DNA of 64,000 nucleotides from assembly GCF_024372725.1 (NCBI RefSeq), contig NZ_VOUA01000009.1, positions 1 to 64,000 of the forward strand. Reading direction: 5' to 3'. Position 1 is the stretch's first letter. Each line of letters opens with the position of its first letter. This document shows positions 7,849 through 16,337 of the stretch, piece by piece. A program made the position numbers and the translations under genes. Source of the stretch: Methanosarcina sp. KYL-1. Its GTDB lineage: Archaea > Halobacteriota > Methanosarcinia > Methanosarcinales > Methanosarcinaceae. The notes under the pieces were generated by a model. That model was given only the letters and a program-made list of their open reading frames with translations, did not search any database and was not told where the DNA came from.

Positions 7849-9174
7849 TTAAATCCGTCTAACCGATGGCGGCGTCCATTTGCCTTCAAAAACCTCTGGC
7901 TTGGCCCCATACAGGCGGATGATCAAGTAAAAACAGCCCTCGGGTGCAGGCAGCCAGTTGGATTTGTCCTCCGGCTCGGAGTGCCCGATGGTTAGGGTGA
8001 GTGAGCCGTCATCGTCAAATTTGATGTCTTCTGTGCGGTTGCCGATACTGTAGCGCTCGAGAGGGTTGGAATACATAGCTGTCGTTTCGGTGTCGTACAG
8101 CGTCACCGACCAGAACCAATTCACGGGTGGCAGTTCTCCGGCTTCGAAGCGCAACTTGTAGGTGTTTGTACCTCTCAGGGGTGTGCCATCCTGATCACGG
8201 TTCGCGGAGCCATAAATGGCATGATCCGGTGCATTTGGGTAGATATTCCGAAGGGATACGGCAGCTCGCGTGAGATAATCCCTGCCAAAACGGCTGATGT
8301 CTTTTATTGCCCAGGACCAGGATCCGATAAGCTCGCCAGCTCCCTCATTCGCCATTTCATTAATTATTGCTCTGGCTTCAGCAACGCCATCTTCCAGGGC
8401 ACGAACATTCTCAGGCGATAAGCCCTCAGTGGTAAAGCGCCTGCCGGGAATCACGCCAATTCGAGCGAATTCCGCCATCGTATCCATTTCATAAATGGCC
8501 GGGGGATGCCAGGCAAGGGCCATGTTGATGTAATCAAAGATGCCCAGGCCTTCAGCGGCTTCGGGCTTCCATGGCAGGAAGTCGACTGGTTCTACTTCCC
8601 GTGGCGGCTCGCTGCCCAGGAATTGGCTCAAGGGCCGCATCTGCATCCCATCCTGAACAGCATGGGCCAGGGACAGGTCGTTAGGGTCAAAAACAACTGT
8701 GCGACCCAGCATGACCACAAACTGACCACGGGTGGTGATGACCCCCTCGAACCGCGGCGCGGGCAGATAGCCCTGGAAATCGGGGCCTACCAGCACATAA
8801 TTGCCGGCCTTATTGCCGGTAGTCAAGGTGCTGATATAGGGCAGGCTTTCGGTTGAGGTATCGCCCATCTGGAGCATATAGACCTGCCCCTCCGGCACGT
8901 CCGGCACCGAGATGACCACCGGCTCCCGGCGCAGATCAAGGATACCCAGCGAAAAAATGGTGTCGCGCTGGGTGGTATCCCGCGTCTGCGGCGGGAAGAG
9001 TTGCCGGTTGTGGGCGAACTGATTAAAGCCGGCGCCCTGCATCAAGGGGTGTCCACTGATCAGGGGGTACATAAAGACCCGGTAATTGGCCACGAAGGGG
9101 AAGCCGAAAATGTAGGCTTCTTTGGCTATTTTTTTTGCTTCCTGGGGAGTAATCTTGTTCATCTGTTGTTTCAT
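7849..9174 (-). CDS. DUF1254/DUF1214 domain protein
   Basis: A 441-residue protein with an N-terminal DUF1254 region (about residues 10-180, with the AKEAYIFGFP start typical of the family) and a C-terminal DUF1214 region (about 320-430, with WFWSVTLYD and RYSIGNRT). The biochemical function is unknown. Bacterial members usually carry a signal peptide; this one begins with a charged cytoplasmic-looking sequence. It stands just downstream of a sulfatase on the same strand (90-bp gap), so co-transcription is likely. The base composition is more GC-rich than the flanking archaeal genes, which fits transfer from bacteria. Confidence 0.85.
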   Translation of the reverse strand: MKQQMNKITPQEAKKIAKEAYIFGFPFVANYRVFMYPLISGHPLMQGAGFNQFAHNRQLFPPQTRDTTQRDTIFSLGILDLRREPVVISVPDVPEGQVYMLQMGDTSTESLPYISTLTTGNKAGNYVLVGPDFQGYLPAPRFEGVITTRGQFVVMLGRTVVFDPNDLSLAHAVQDGMQMRPLSQFLGSEPPREVEPVDFLPWKPEAAEGLGIFDYINMALAWHPPAIYEMDTMAEFARIGVIPGRRFTTEGLSPENVRALEDGVAEARAIINEMANEGAGELIGSWSWAIKDISRFGRDYLTRAAVSLRNIYPNAPDHAIYGSANRDQDGTPLRGTNTYKLRFEAGELPPVNWFWSVTLYDTETTAMYSNPLERYSIGNRTEDIKFDDDGSLTLTIGHSEPEDKSNWLPAPEGCFYLIIRLYGAKPEVFEGKWTPPSVRRI

Positions 9175-9264
9175 CCCTTATCTTCTTTCGATGTCCAGCA
9201 GTTAGAAGTTATTATCAAAGTATGCTTTTTCCGGGCCTTAGAAACGGAAAATCAAAACACAAAT

Positions 9265-11622
9265 TTACTGTTCAGTCATCATCCGTTTCAGGTCAGCCTC
9301 ATCGTCTTTGATCAGTTCTCCCGAGACGTCAAGTTCAACCTGCCTGATCCTGCCTGTGAAATTGAACGGTGCCCTGTATTCTTCGGGGTGGACACTGTCG
9401 GCTGCGTCGTAGCCGCAGCTCAGCCCGATGATGCCAAAGAGGTTGGGCACGGTGTAAGGCAGGTCCCTGCTGGCTACAAGCTCGCCGTTGATGTAGAGCT
9501 GGCTTCGCCCCGCAGAACCTTTTCCTTCCCCGAAATTTGGTTCGCCGGTCTTTTCAAACTCGTAGCGCAGGGTGACTTCCCCCTTCGGGATAGGGTCGGG
9601 TGAGCTTATCCTGAACTTTTCAAGCCCCGAATAGTTGTGGACGTGGTGCAGGTGCCCGTCCTTGACGTAGAAACTGTACCCCCCGTGGCGGTTTCCGTGC
9701 GCTAGCAGGACCCCTTCGGCTCCTTCCTCGGGGATGACAACGCGGGCGGTGATGCTCCAGGGCCTGTTGTAGACCCTCGGGGCGGCAGAGAACTGGACCG
9801 GGGCCCCGCCTCCATAATAGACGTACTTAGTGCGCGGGCGTGCAATGGTCGGCCTTGGCACGTTCATGCGCTCCAGGGCTGCTGTTGCCAGGGGCAGCAC
9901 CCCGTACTTTCCGGCTTCGGTGTACCAGCGCTGGACCATTTCCTGCAGTTTTTCGGGTTTTTCTTTTGTTAGGTTATTCATCTCAGCCGGGTCTTCTGCC
10001 AGATCATAGAGTTCCCAGCCCTCGGAATCAAGCACCCTGAGCACTTTGCGGTTCAGGGGCATCCCGAAGAACCAGCCCTCTCTCAGGGGTTCGGCAAAGC
10101 TTGAGCCCGGGAAGGGGCAGACAGCCCTCCAGCCGTCGTGGTAGATGGAGCGGTGCCCGAACATCTCGAAGTACTGGGTAATGTGCTTTGTAGGGGCATC
10201 GGGATCATCAAAGGTGTGGGCGAAACTGACGCCCTGTATGGGAGACTGGGGTACCCCGCGGATGTTTTTTGGGGCATCCATGCCAAGGGCTTCGAGCACT
10301 GTGGGTACGAGGTCTATCGCATGGGCGTACTGGCTGCGGTTTTCTCCCCTTGTACGGATGCCCTCCGGCCAGGAGACAATGCAGGCATCGCTTATCCCCC
10401 CGCGGTAGGTCTCGCGTTTCCAGCGGCGGAAGGGAGTGTCTCCTGCCCAGGTCCAGCCCCATGAATAGTGGTTGAAGGTCTCGGGGCTCCCCCATTTATC
10501 GATGCGTTCAAGGTTGTCTTCCAGGGTCTCCTCCACGTTGTTGAAAAAGAGCATTTCGTTGAAAGTCCCGTGCACACCACCCTCGGCACTGGCGCCGTTA
10601 TCCGAGAGCACGATGACCAGGGTATTGTCCAGTTCTTCGATCTCCTCAAGGAAATCGAGGATGCGGCCGAAATGGTAATCGGTCTGCTCAATGAAGGCTG
10701 CAAAGACCTCCATCTGGCGTGCATAAACTTTCTTTTCGGTTTCTGAAAGAGAGTCCCAGGCAGGCACGTCGGGGTCACGCCCCGAGAGCAGCGCATCAGG
10801 CGGAACAATCCCCAGCCCCTTCTGGCGTTTGAAGACCGTCTCCCGGTATTTGTCCCAGCCCATATCGAACTTGCCTTTGTATTTCTCTATCCACTCTTTT
10901 TCGACATGGTGCGGGGCGTGCCCTGCTCCGGTGGCATAGTACAGGAAGAAGGGTTTGTCCGGGGCATTGTGATGGGCGTCCTTGATAAATTCGATAGCTT
11001 TGTCCCCAAGGTCGATGTTCAGGTGGTAGCCCTCTTCAGGGGTCGCAGGGACCGGCACCGGGTGGTTGTCATAGGTCAGGTCGGGATGCCACTGGTCGGT
11101 GTCTCCTCCCAGGAAGCCGTAGTAGCGTTCAAAACCCCTTCCCAGGGGCCAGCGGTGGAACGGGCCTGCCGTGGTTGTCTCTTCCGGCGGGGTCAGGTGC
11201 CATTTGCCTACGGCAAAGGTGTTGTAGCCCTGCTCCAGCAGGATTTCCGAGATAAAACCGTGCTCAAAGCCCATATACCCGTTGTGTGCAGGGTAGCCCA
11301 TGGAAAGTTCGGTGATAGCGGAAAGCCCTAAAGTATGGTGGTTCCTGCCCGTCAGTGCACAGCCCCGCGTAGGGGAGCAGAGCGCCGTGGTCTGCATATT
11401 GGTATAGCGAAGGCCCCGGTTCGCCAGCCGTTCCAGGTTGGGTGTTTCGCATAGCCCTCCGAAGACTGACATCTGCCCGTAGCCCACATCGTCCAGAATA
11501 AAAAATATCACGTTCGGTGCACCCTCTTCGGCTCGTGTAGGTCTGGGCCAGGCAGGTGAGGATTCTTCAAGTGTCCTTCCGATAATTCCCGGAAAATGTG
11601 TTCCGGGCTCGTATTCTATCAA
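9265..11622 (-). CDS. Sulfatase (arylsulfatase, AtsD-like, Cys-type)
   Basis: A large sulfatase of about 785 residues that should hydrolyse organic sulfate esters. Metal residues D44-D45 lie in ILDDVGYG, and the formylglycine motif C82-S-P-T-R sits in TALCSPTRGC. The alkaline-phosphatase fold is followed by a C-terminal beta-rich extension (about 590-770), the layout of ~780-residue actinobacterial enzymes such as AtsD. No signal peptide is present, so it acts in the cytoplasm. The start is unusual. The TTG at 11622 is far from the Shine-Dalgarno, whereas an ATA at 11631 lies six bases after GGGGGG and aligns with the ATG of the paralogue at 17499-19853. The substrate is unknown. Confidence 0.9.
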   Translation of the reverse strand: MIEYEPGTHFPGIIGRTLEESSPAWPRPTRAEEGAPNVIFFILDDVGYGQMSVFGGLCETPNLERLANRGLRYTNMQTTALCSPTRGCALTGRNHHTLGLSAITELSMGYPAHNGYMGFEHGFISEILLEQGYNTFAVGKWHLTPPEETTTAGPFHRWPLGRGFERYYGFLGGDTDQWHPDLTYDNHPVPVPATPEEGYHLNIDLGDKAIEFIKDAHHNAPDKPFFLYYATGAGHAPHHVEKEWIEKYKGKFDMGWDKYRETVFKRQKGLGIVPPDALLSGRDPDVPAWDSLSETEKKVYARQMEVFAAFIEQTDYHFGRILDFLEEIEELDNTLVIVLSDNGASAEGGVHGTFNEMLFFNNVEETLEDNLERIDKWGSPETFNHYSWGWTWAGDTPFRRWKRETYRGGISDACIVSWPEGIRTRGENRSQYAHAIDLVPTVLEALGMDAPKNIRGVPQSPIQGVSFAHTFDDPDAPTKHITQYFEMFGHRSIYHDGWRAVCPFPGSSFAEPLREGWFFGMPLNRKVLRVLDSEGWELYDLAEDPAEMNNLTKEKPEKLQEMVQRWYTEAGKYGVLPLATAALERMNVPRPTIARPRTKYVYYGGGAPVQFSAAPRVYNRPWSITARVVIPEEGAEGVLLAHGNRHGGYSFYVKDGHLHHVHNYSGLEKFRISSPDPIPKGEVTLRYEFEKTGEPNFGEGKGSAGRSQLYINGELVASRDLPYTVPNLFGIIGLSCGYDAADSVHPEEYRAPFNFTGRIRQVELDVSGELIKDDEADLKRMMTEQ

Positions 11623-11631
11623 TTCAGGTAT

Positions 11632-11740
11632 TATTATCCCCCCATTCTTTCGGAACCTGCAAGACCGCCCCCTGGCTTGCGGTTCAACGCTTCGATCCTT
11701 GCTTCGATCTTTAACTCATTTACTTGCCTGTAAATATAAA
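11632..11740 (-). promoter_or_regulatory. Sulfatase leader module, copy 2
   Basis: Leader of the intact sulfatase. A TATA-like AAATATAAATTTAC region lies near 11730-11745, followed in the direction of transcription by a hairpin at 11653-11685 with arms GAACC(T)GCAAG and CTTGCGGTTC, then GGGGGGATAATA in front of the ATA/TTG start. Copies are at 6593-6700 and 20920-21040. Confidence 0.6.
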
Positions 11741-11827
11741 TTTACTTTTATGTATATCATTTTATACATATAGGTTTATTTCTTCCGGTGTTGAAATAAG
11801 AAGCTTTTAAAACCGGTAGCTTACGAT

Positions 11828-11994
11828 TCATCTGGTTAAAACAGATTCTTCCTGCAAACTGCCTTTGCCCTGCCGATAGTCCCGTAATAACCAGAAACCG
11901 TAAATGAACATTACCAGGGCAAAGGGAAAGACCAGCACTCCTCCGAGGAAACCTGTGAGAAAGAGCAGGCAGTCCCACAGCCAGTGAATGATGA
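11828..11994 (-). pseudogene. Possible membrane-protein remnant
   Basis: An open frame on the minus strand of about 55 codons encodes two hydrophobic stretches rich in Leu, Phe, Gly and Val, followed by an RDYRQGKG tail and a stop at 11828-11830. It has no ATG, GTG or TTG in a usable place and begins directly after a TAA. It looks like the 3' end of a small membrane-protein gene that lost its 5' end. Family not recognised. Confidence 0.3.
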
Positions 11995-12032
11995 ATTAAG
12001 TGTCAGCCTTAAATTTCCTGACCGATTATATC

Positions 12033-12950
12033 TCAGAACACAGTCTTCCAATCGTCCTTCATGCTGACCGCGATCCAGCCCCGTTCCTTTGCCATCTGCA
12101 GCGTTTTCTCGCTTCCCTCATCGTAGGCGTACTCGCGCTTTGCGTCATCATGGCGGAGCAGCAACGATAGAGAGCGGTAACCACTTTTCTGTGCCAGCCA
12201 CAGCATATGCAGATCTCCATCCGAATTGCCGGCGGTCAGGACGGGCTTGCGGCCAATGTGCAGCTCGATATTGACCGGCTTGCCTGCTCCGTCGTCGATG
12301 GGATCGACCAGCCCTTTCCTGCGGAAAATTACCGGCCCTTCACCAGTCATCCGGGTCTCAAATGCGATGTTACTGCCGATAACCCGCTCTCTTGGGATGC
12401 TGTAGATCTCCTCTGAGACCGCACGCAAGAAGCTCATACCGCCCCCGGATGCCAGGAAGACTTTAAAGCCGCTATCGTCCAGGTAGTGCGCGAGCTCAAC
12501 CATCGGCTTGTATGTCAGATCTTTGTACAGCATGCCAAAACGGGGATGTCTGGCAGTCTCAAGAAACTCTTTAGCCATGAGCATGAAATCGTCCTGAGAC
12601 ATGCCGGCGTGAGAATCAAAGACAGTCTTCATCAGCTCTTTAACATCGCCGCCAGCATGGGGATCAAGCCTGAAAAAGTAGGTCAGGTCACCCGCTGCCG
12701 CTGCCTTAAAATGTGGCCGGTCCAGGAGTGCAGGGTCTGCCTCACCCATCTGTTTCAGCCGGTCTACGACAAAGAAAAGCTGAACATACATGGGCTTCTC
12801 AACCCACATGGTTCCATCGTTGTCCAGGATGGCAATTCGCTCGACCTCTGGCACAAAATCAGCGCTCTCGGGATTTGTGATTGCGTTTACGTAATCAATG
12901 ATTGCCTTCTTAGCTGGTGTTTCGTTCCATAAGGAGAGAATTTCGGACAT
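12033..12950 (-). CDS. HAD-superfamily phosphatase
   Basis: A 305-residue haloacid-dehalogenase-type hydrolase. Motif I is D43-N-D45-G-T47, with the first aspartate as nucleophile. Motif II lies in FLASGGG and motif IV in GNSDGDLHML. A large helical insert separates them, as in phosphoserine-phosphatase-like HADs, so a small phosphomonoester substrate is likely but not identifiable. The ATG at 12950 follows GAGGGATT; an upstream TTG at 12956 is less likely. It lies between two sulfatases on the same strand. Bacterial sulfatase and DUF1254 neighbourhoods often hold such HAD genes (recalled, not searched). Confidence 0.85.
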   Translation of the reverse strand: MSEILSLWNETPAKKAIIDYVNAITNPESADFVPEVERIAILDNDGTMWVEKPMYVQLFFVVDRLKQMGEADPALLDRPHFKAAAAGDLTYFFRLDPHAGGDVKELMKTVFDSHAGMSQDDFMLMAKEFLETARHPRFGMLYKDLTYKPMVELAHYLDDSGFKVFLASGGGMSFLRAVSEEIYSIPRERVIGSNIAFETRMTGEGPVIFRRKGLVDPIDDGAGKPVNIELHIGRKPVLTAGNSDGDLHMLWLAQKSGYRSLSLLLRHDDAKREYAYDEGSEKTLQMAKERGWIAVSMKDDWKTVF

Positions 12951-13083
12951 TATCAATCCCTCTTACTTTATTTCAAACGAAGTCGGAAAATACACCGTCC
13001 TCTGCAGAGGTGCAGGTAAAGTGCCGGAGTGAGCACTCGCTGGTAAAGGCTGAGGCTTGCCCCGTCGATTTGACATTCTCCGT

Positions 13084-13206
13084 ATGGAACACCTGCACCG
13101 CGATCGCCCATCCGACGTCCTGTACGGGCGTTACAATCCCGTTTCTACCGCCGTTGAATCGGAAGTCAGTTCGTTTGGAAAGCTGGCTGAATACTCATAT
13201 TACTGA
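13084..13206 (+). pseudogene. Possible 3' gene remnant, 40 codons
   Basis: An ATG at 13084 followed by 40 codons with coding-like composition, ending YSYY at a TGA (13204-13206). It lies on the strand opposite to all neighbours in the ~300-bp gap between the HAD and sulfatase genes, has no Shine-Dalgarno, and the same frame meets a TGA about ten codons upstream. It may be the tail of a gene lost from the island. Family not recognised. Confidence 0.25.
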
Positions 13207-13253
13207 ACATTACCTTGAAGGAGTAAAATGTTCCAGATAGAGAAGTTAAACCT

Positions 13254-14744
13254 TCAGGTGCTCCCGATCCCCTGCAAGAGCTTTTCCATTACCTGGTCCA
13301 CGGTAAAGCTTGCCGCTTTCTGGCGTGGGGGAAACTCTTTAAACGTTGCTAAAAAGTCCCCGACAACACCCTGAGCAGGAACGACCAGGAAGGCATGGTC
13401 GAGCAGCCAGTCGTAGTAAGTGTTGGATGTCTGATCTGCTCTTTCATACGGGTCGGTACGCAGGTTGAATATTTTCGGTACACGCAGCGGGACAAAAGGT
13501 TCTGCCCAGACCAGGAGTGTGCCGACTGCGCGCTGCTCCAAAAAGACCATTTTCCAGTTGTCGTACCGTAGAGCTACCAGGTCTCCGTCATCAGAGAAGT
13601 AAAAGAACTCAATCCTGGGTGATTTCTTCTCCTTTCCGGTCAGGTAAGGAAGCAGGTTATAACCGTCAAGGTGCACCTTGAAAGTTTTGTCTCCTGCTTT
13701 GTGGCCTTTTTCAAGTTTCTCTTTAATATCCGGCTCCCCTGCTGCTGCAAGCAAAGTGGGCAGCCAGTCTATATGGCTCACAATCTCGTTAGAAATCGTG
13801 CCTGCCGGGATCTTACTTGGCCAGCGCATTAACTCAGGAACGCGGAAAGCTCCTTCCCAGCAGGAGTTTTTCTCATTGCGGAACGGGGTCATAGCTGCAT
13901 CGGGCCAGGAGTTCATATGCGGTCCGTTGTCCGTGCTGTAGATAACAATGGTATCATCCGCAATGCCCATTTCGTCCAGCAGGTCGAGAAGCACGCCTAT
14001 CTGCCGATCGTGCTCGATCATGGCATCATGGTACGCGGATTGCCAGCGTCCCGACTGTCCTCGTATCCTTTCCGGGATGTGAGTCCTGAAATGCATCCTT
14101 GTGGTATTGAACCAGACAAAGAACGGCTTTTCCGCTTCATGCTGACGTTTGATAAAATCAATGGTCGCATCCAGAAATTCCTGGTCTACGTCTTCCATCC
14201 GTTTTTTTGTCAACGGGCCGGTATCCTCGATGCGGCCATCGGCATAGCTATGGATTACGCCCCTGGGGCCATAGTTCTTCCGGAAATTAGGAAAATCTTT
14301 TGCAGGTGGATAATCGCGTTCTTCAGGCTCCTCTTCAGCATTCAAATGATAAAGATTGCCAAAGAATTCATCAAAACCATGGTTAGTGGGCAGAAACTCG
14401 TCAAGGTCCCCTAAATGGTTCTTTCCAAACTGACCGGTAGCATAACCCAGCGGTTTCAGCAGTTCGGCAATTGTGGGGTCTTCAGGCTGAAGTCCTATTT
14501 TGGCTCCGGGCATTCCCACCTTGCTCAGCCCGGTGCGGAAGGCACTCTGCCCGGTTATAAACGAAGCTCTTCCGGCAGTACAGCTCTGTTCCCCATAAGA
14601 GTCAGTAAATCTAATGCCTTCATTTGCGATGCGGTCAATGTTCGGTGTTCTGTAGCCCATCAGGCCGTCAGTATAGCAACTGAGGTTGCTAATGCCAATG
14701 TCATCTCCCCAGATGATCAGTATATTCGGTTTCTTTTCCCCCAT
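13254..14744 (-). CDS. Sulfatase (arylsulfatase, Cys-type, short form)
   Basis: A sulfatase of about 496 residues, without the C-terminal extension of its two larger neighbours. Metal residues are in IIWGDDIG (D14-D15), and the formylglycine motif is C55-T-A-G-R in GEQSCTAGR. A second metal cluster is in the YSTDNGPH segment. No signal peptide is seen, so it should act in the cytoplasm. The ATG at 14744 is preferred because AGAGGT lies seven bases upstream; an in-frame extension to 14813 would add a Lys/Asn-rich tail. It is downstream of the maturase gene (85-bp gap) on the same strand. The substrate is unknown; it is a different subfamily from the other two. Confidence 0.9.
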   Translation of the reverse strand: MGEKKPNILIIWGDDIGISNLSCYTDGLMGYRTPNIDRIANEGIRFTDSYGEQSCTAGRASFITGQSAFRTGLSKVGMPGAKIGLQPEDPTIAELLKPLGYATGQFGKNHLGDLDEFLPTNHGFDEFFGNLYHLNAEEEPEERDYPPAKDFPNFRKNYGPRGVIHSYADGRIEDTGPLTKKRMEDVDQEFLDATIDFIKRQHEAEKPFFVWFNTTRMHFRTHIPERIRGQSGRWQSAYHDAMIEHDRQIGVLLDLLDEMGIADDTIVIYSTDNGPHMNSWPDAAMTPFRNEKNSCWEGAFRVPELMRWPSKIPAGTISNEIVSHIDWLPTLLAAAGEPDIKEKLEKGHKAGDKTFKVHLDGYNLLPYLTGKEKKSPRIEFFYFSDDGDLVALRYDNWKMVFLEQRAVGTLLVWAEPFVPLRVPKIFNLRTDPYERADQTSNTYYDWLLDHAFLVVPAQGVVGDFLATFKEFPPRQKAASFTVDQVMEKLLQGIGST

Positions 14745-14829
14745 TGTTTTACCTCTTTCAGATTGATTTTTTGTTGATTTTTTGTTTATTTCACATCCCT
14801 GCTGACCTGTCATCCCCTTCCCATTCCTT

Positions 14830-16188
14830 TCAGGAACGTACAGAAGGTCCGGACTGCGGCTGAGTCCTGTGTTTTACTTGCTTCTGTTCCTTCCTTTCAG
14901 GTCCTTTTTTCTGGCGACCGTGACAGCGTTTGAACTTGAGCCCACTGCCGCAGGGACATGGGTCGTTTCTTCTGGCTTGTGCAAAAGTCTCTTCCAGAGC
15001 CAGGACCCGCATCACCTCTTCTGCCGGGTAGCCCCGCTGCATCAGCCAGGCAAGGACCTTCAGGGGATGGTCGATGTGCCGGAAGAAGGTTTTCCACCCC
15101 TCACAGAGATAGTTCAGGCCGGGTTCCCCTTCCGGGGTTGTAACAAATCGGTTTTTAGGGCAGTCTCCCCTGCAGGCAAAGAGTACTTCACATTCCAGGC
15201 ATACCTTCGGGAGAGTGCCCCGTTTGTCCTGCCCGAACCTGTACTGCTTTTCCGAGAAGGCAAGTTCTGAGATTTCCTTTTCCATGATATTGCCCAGCAG
15301 GTATTCCGGCTCCACAAAATGGTCGCAGGAGTAGAGGTCTCCGTTGTGCTCCAGGGCAAGCCCCATCCCGCATGTTTCCTCAAAAACGCACATGCCTGAA
15401 GGCAGCCCGAGCCATCGGCGTGCAGAAGCCTCAAAGGTCTGCACAAAGATCCGTCCCACATCCTTTCTCACCCACTCCTCGAAAATGAGGCTCAAAAAAC
15501 GGCCAAACTGTCCGGGCTGTACCGAGCGGTCCGAAACTCTTTCCCCTTTCTGGTAAAGGGTACGTCCCTCCTCATTGATTCGCTCTACAACCGGAATAAA
15601 CTGAATCCAGTCTGCTTTTGCTTCATCCCGGAGGAAGCGGTAGACTTCCAGCGGATACCCGGCATTGGCCCTGTTTACTGTTGTCAGGACGTTATATTCC
15701 ACCCCGTGTTTTTGCAGGAGGTGCAGTCCCCGCATAACTTTATCAAAACTTCCTTCCCCTTTTTTGTCCACCCGGTAGGCGTCGTGCAGTTCCTGAGGGC
15801 CGTCGATGCTGATCCCGATAAGAAAGTCATTTTCCTTAAAGAACCGGCACCACTCATCGTCCAGCAGCGTGCCGTTGGTCTGCATCGTATTTTCAAACGT
15901 CATGCCCGGTTTTTTGTACTGTTCCTGAAGTTCGATTGCACGCCGGTAAAAGTCGATCCCCATAAGCGTGGGTTCTCCCCCCTGCCAGGCAACGGTTACT
16001 TCCGGGCTGTGGTGGGCTGCAATAAGCTGCCGGATATAGTTCTCCAGCACTTCGTCTGACATGCGGAAGCTGCTGCCCGGATACAACAGCTCTTTGTCCA
16101 GGAAGAAGCAGTATGAACAGGCCAGGTTGCAGATAGCTCCTGTTGGCTTTGCCAGCACATGGATTCGGGGGGGCAGAGAGTTTGTCAT
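14830..16188 (-). CDS. Anaerobic sulfatase-maturating enzyme (radical SAM) with C-terminal SEC-C motif
   Basis: A 452-residue radical SAM enzyme that would oxidise the active-site Cys of the local sulfatases to formylglycine without oxygen. The SAM cluster motif is C20-x3-C24-x2-C27, and the ELHDAYR/GISIDGP region is typical of anSMEs. A SPASM domain follows, with auxiliary-cluster cysteines in CGMG, YSCD and the CLEC-x5-CRGDCP segment. The C-terminus adds a zinc-binding SEC-C motif with PCPCGSG and KRCHG (about 406-423), which is not part of the core enzyme. A GGAGG sits six bases before the ATG. Its start overlaps the stop of a 38-codon ORF (ATGA), so the two are translationally coupled. 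Confidence 0.93.
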   Translation of the reverse strand: MTNSLPPRIHVLAKPTGAICNLACSYCFFLDKELLYPGSSFRMSDEVLENYIRQLIAAHHSPEVTVAWQGGEPTLMGIDFYRRAIELQEQYKKPGMTFENTMQTNGTLLDDEWCRFFKENDFLIGISIDGPQELHDAYRVDKKGEGSFDKVMRGLHLLQKHGVEYNVLTTVNRANAGYPLEVYRFLRDEAKADWIQFIPVVERINEEGRTLYQKGERVSDRSVQPGQFGRFLSLIFEEWVRKDVGRIFVQTFEASARRWLGLPSGMCVFEETCGMGLALEHNGDLYSCDHFVEPEYLLGNIMEKEISELAFSEKQYRFGQDKRGTLPKVCLECEVLFACRGDCPKNRFVTTPEGEPGLNYLCEGWKTFFRHIDHPLKVLAWLMQRGYPAEEVMRVLALEETFAQARRNDPCPCGSGLKFKRCHGRQKKGPERKEQKQVKHRTQPQSGPSVRS

Positions 16189-16301
16189 TTAGCACTGCCT
16201 CCATGAGCCTGGATTTCCGGGTCGATTTTTAACTCCATGATTCGGACAACTATTCGGGCCATTATTCGGATTTCGTAAGGTCTGCCTGTATTTTCTGCCA
16301 T
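16185..16301 (-). CDS. 38-residue ORF coupled to the sulfatase maturase
   Basis: A short ORF begins with ATG at 16301 behind AAGGAG with eight-base spacing and ends in a TGA that overlaps the maturase ATG in an ATGA junction. The peptide is basic, with three Ile/Met/Arg-rich stretches (EIRIMAR, VVRIMEL) and the end HGGSAK; no membrane segment or known motif is visible. The ribosome-site spacing and stop-start overlap make translation likely. It could be a small partner of the maturase or merely a leader that couples translation. Family not recognised. Confidence 0.55.
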   Translation of the reverse strand: MAENTGRPYEIRIMARIVVRIMELKIDPEIQAHGGSAK

Positions 16302-16337
16302 TTGATATTCTCCTTTTGTCCGATGCATCCGGTTTTT

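Noticed and set aside
12033-12950. Plus-strand ORFs antisense to the HAD and sulfatase genes
   Set aside because: Long antisense frames here reflect the GC-rich codon use of real minus-strand genes with intact catalytic motifs.
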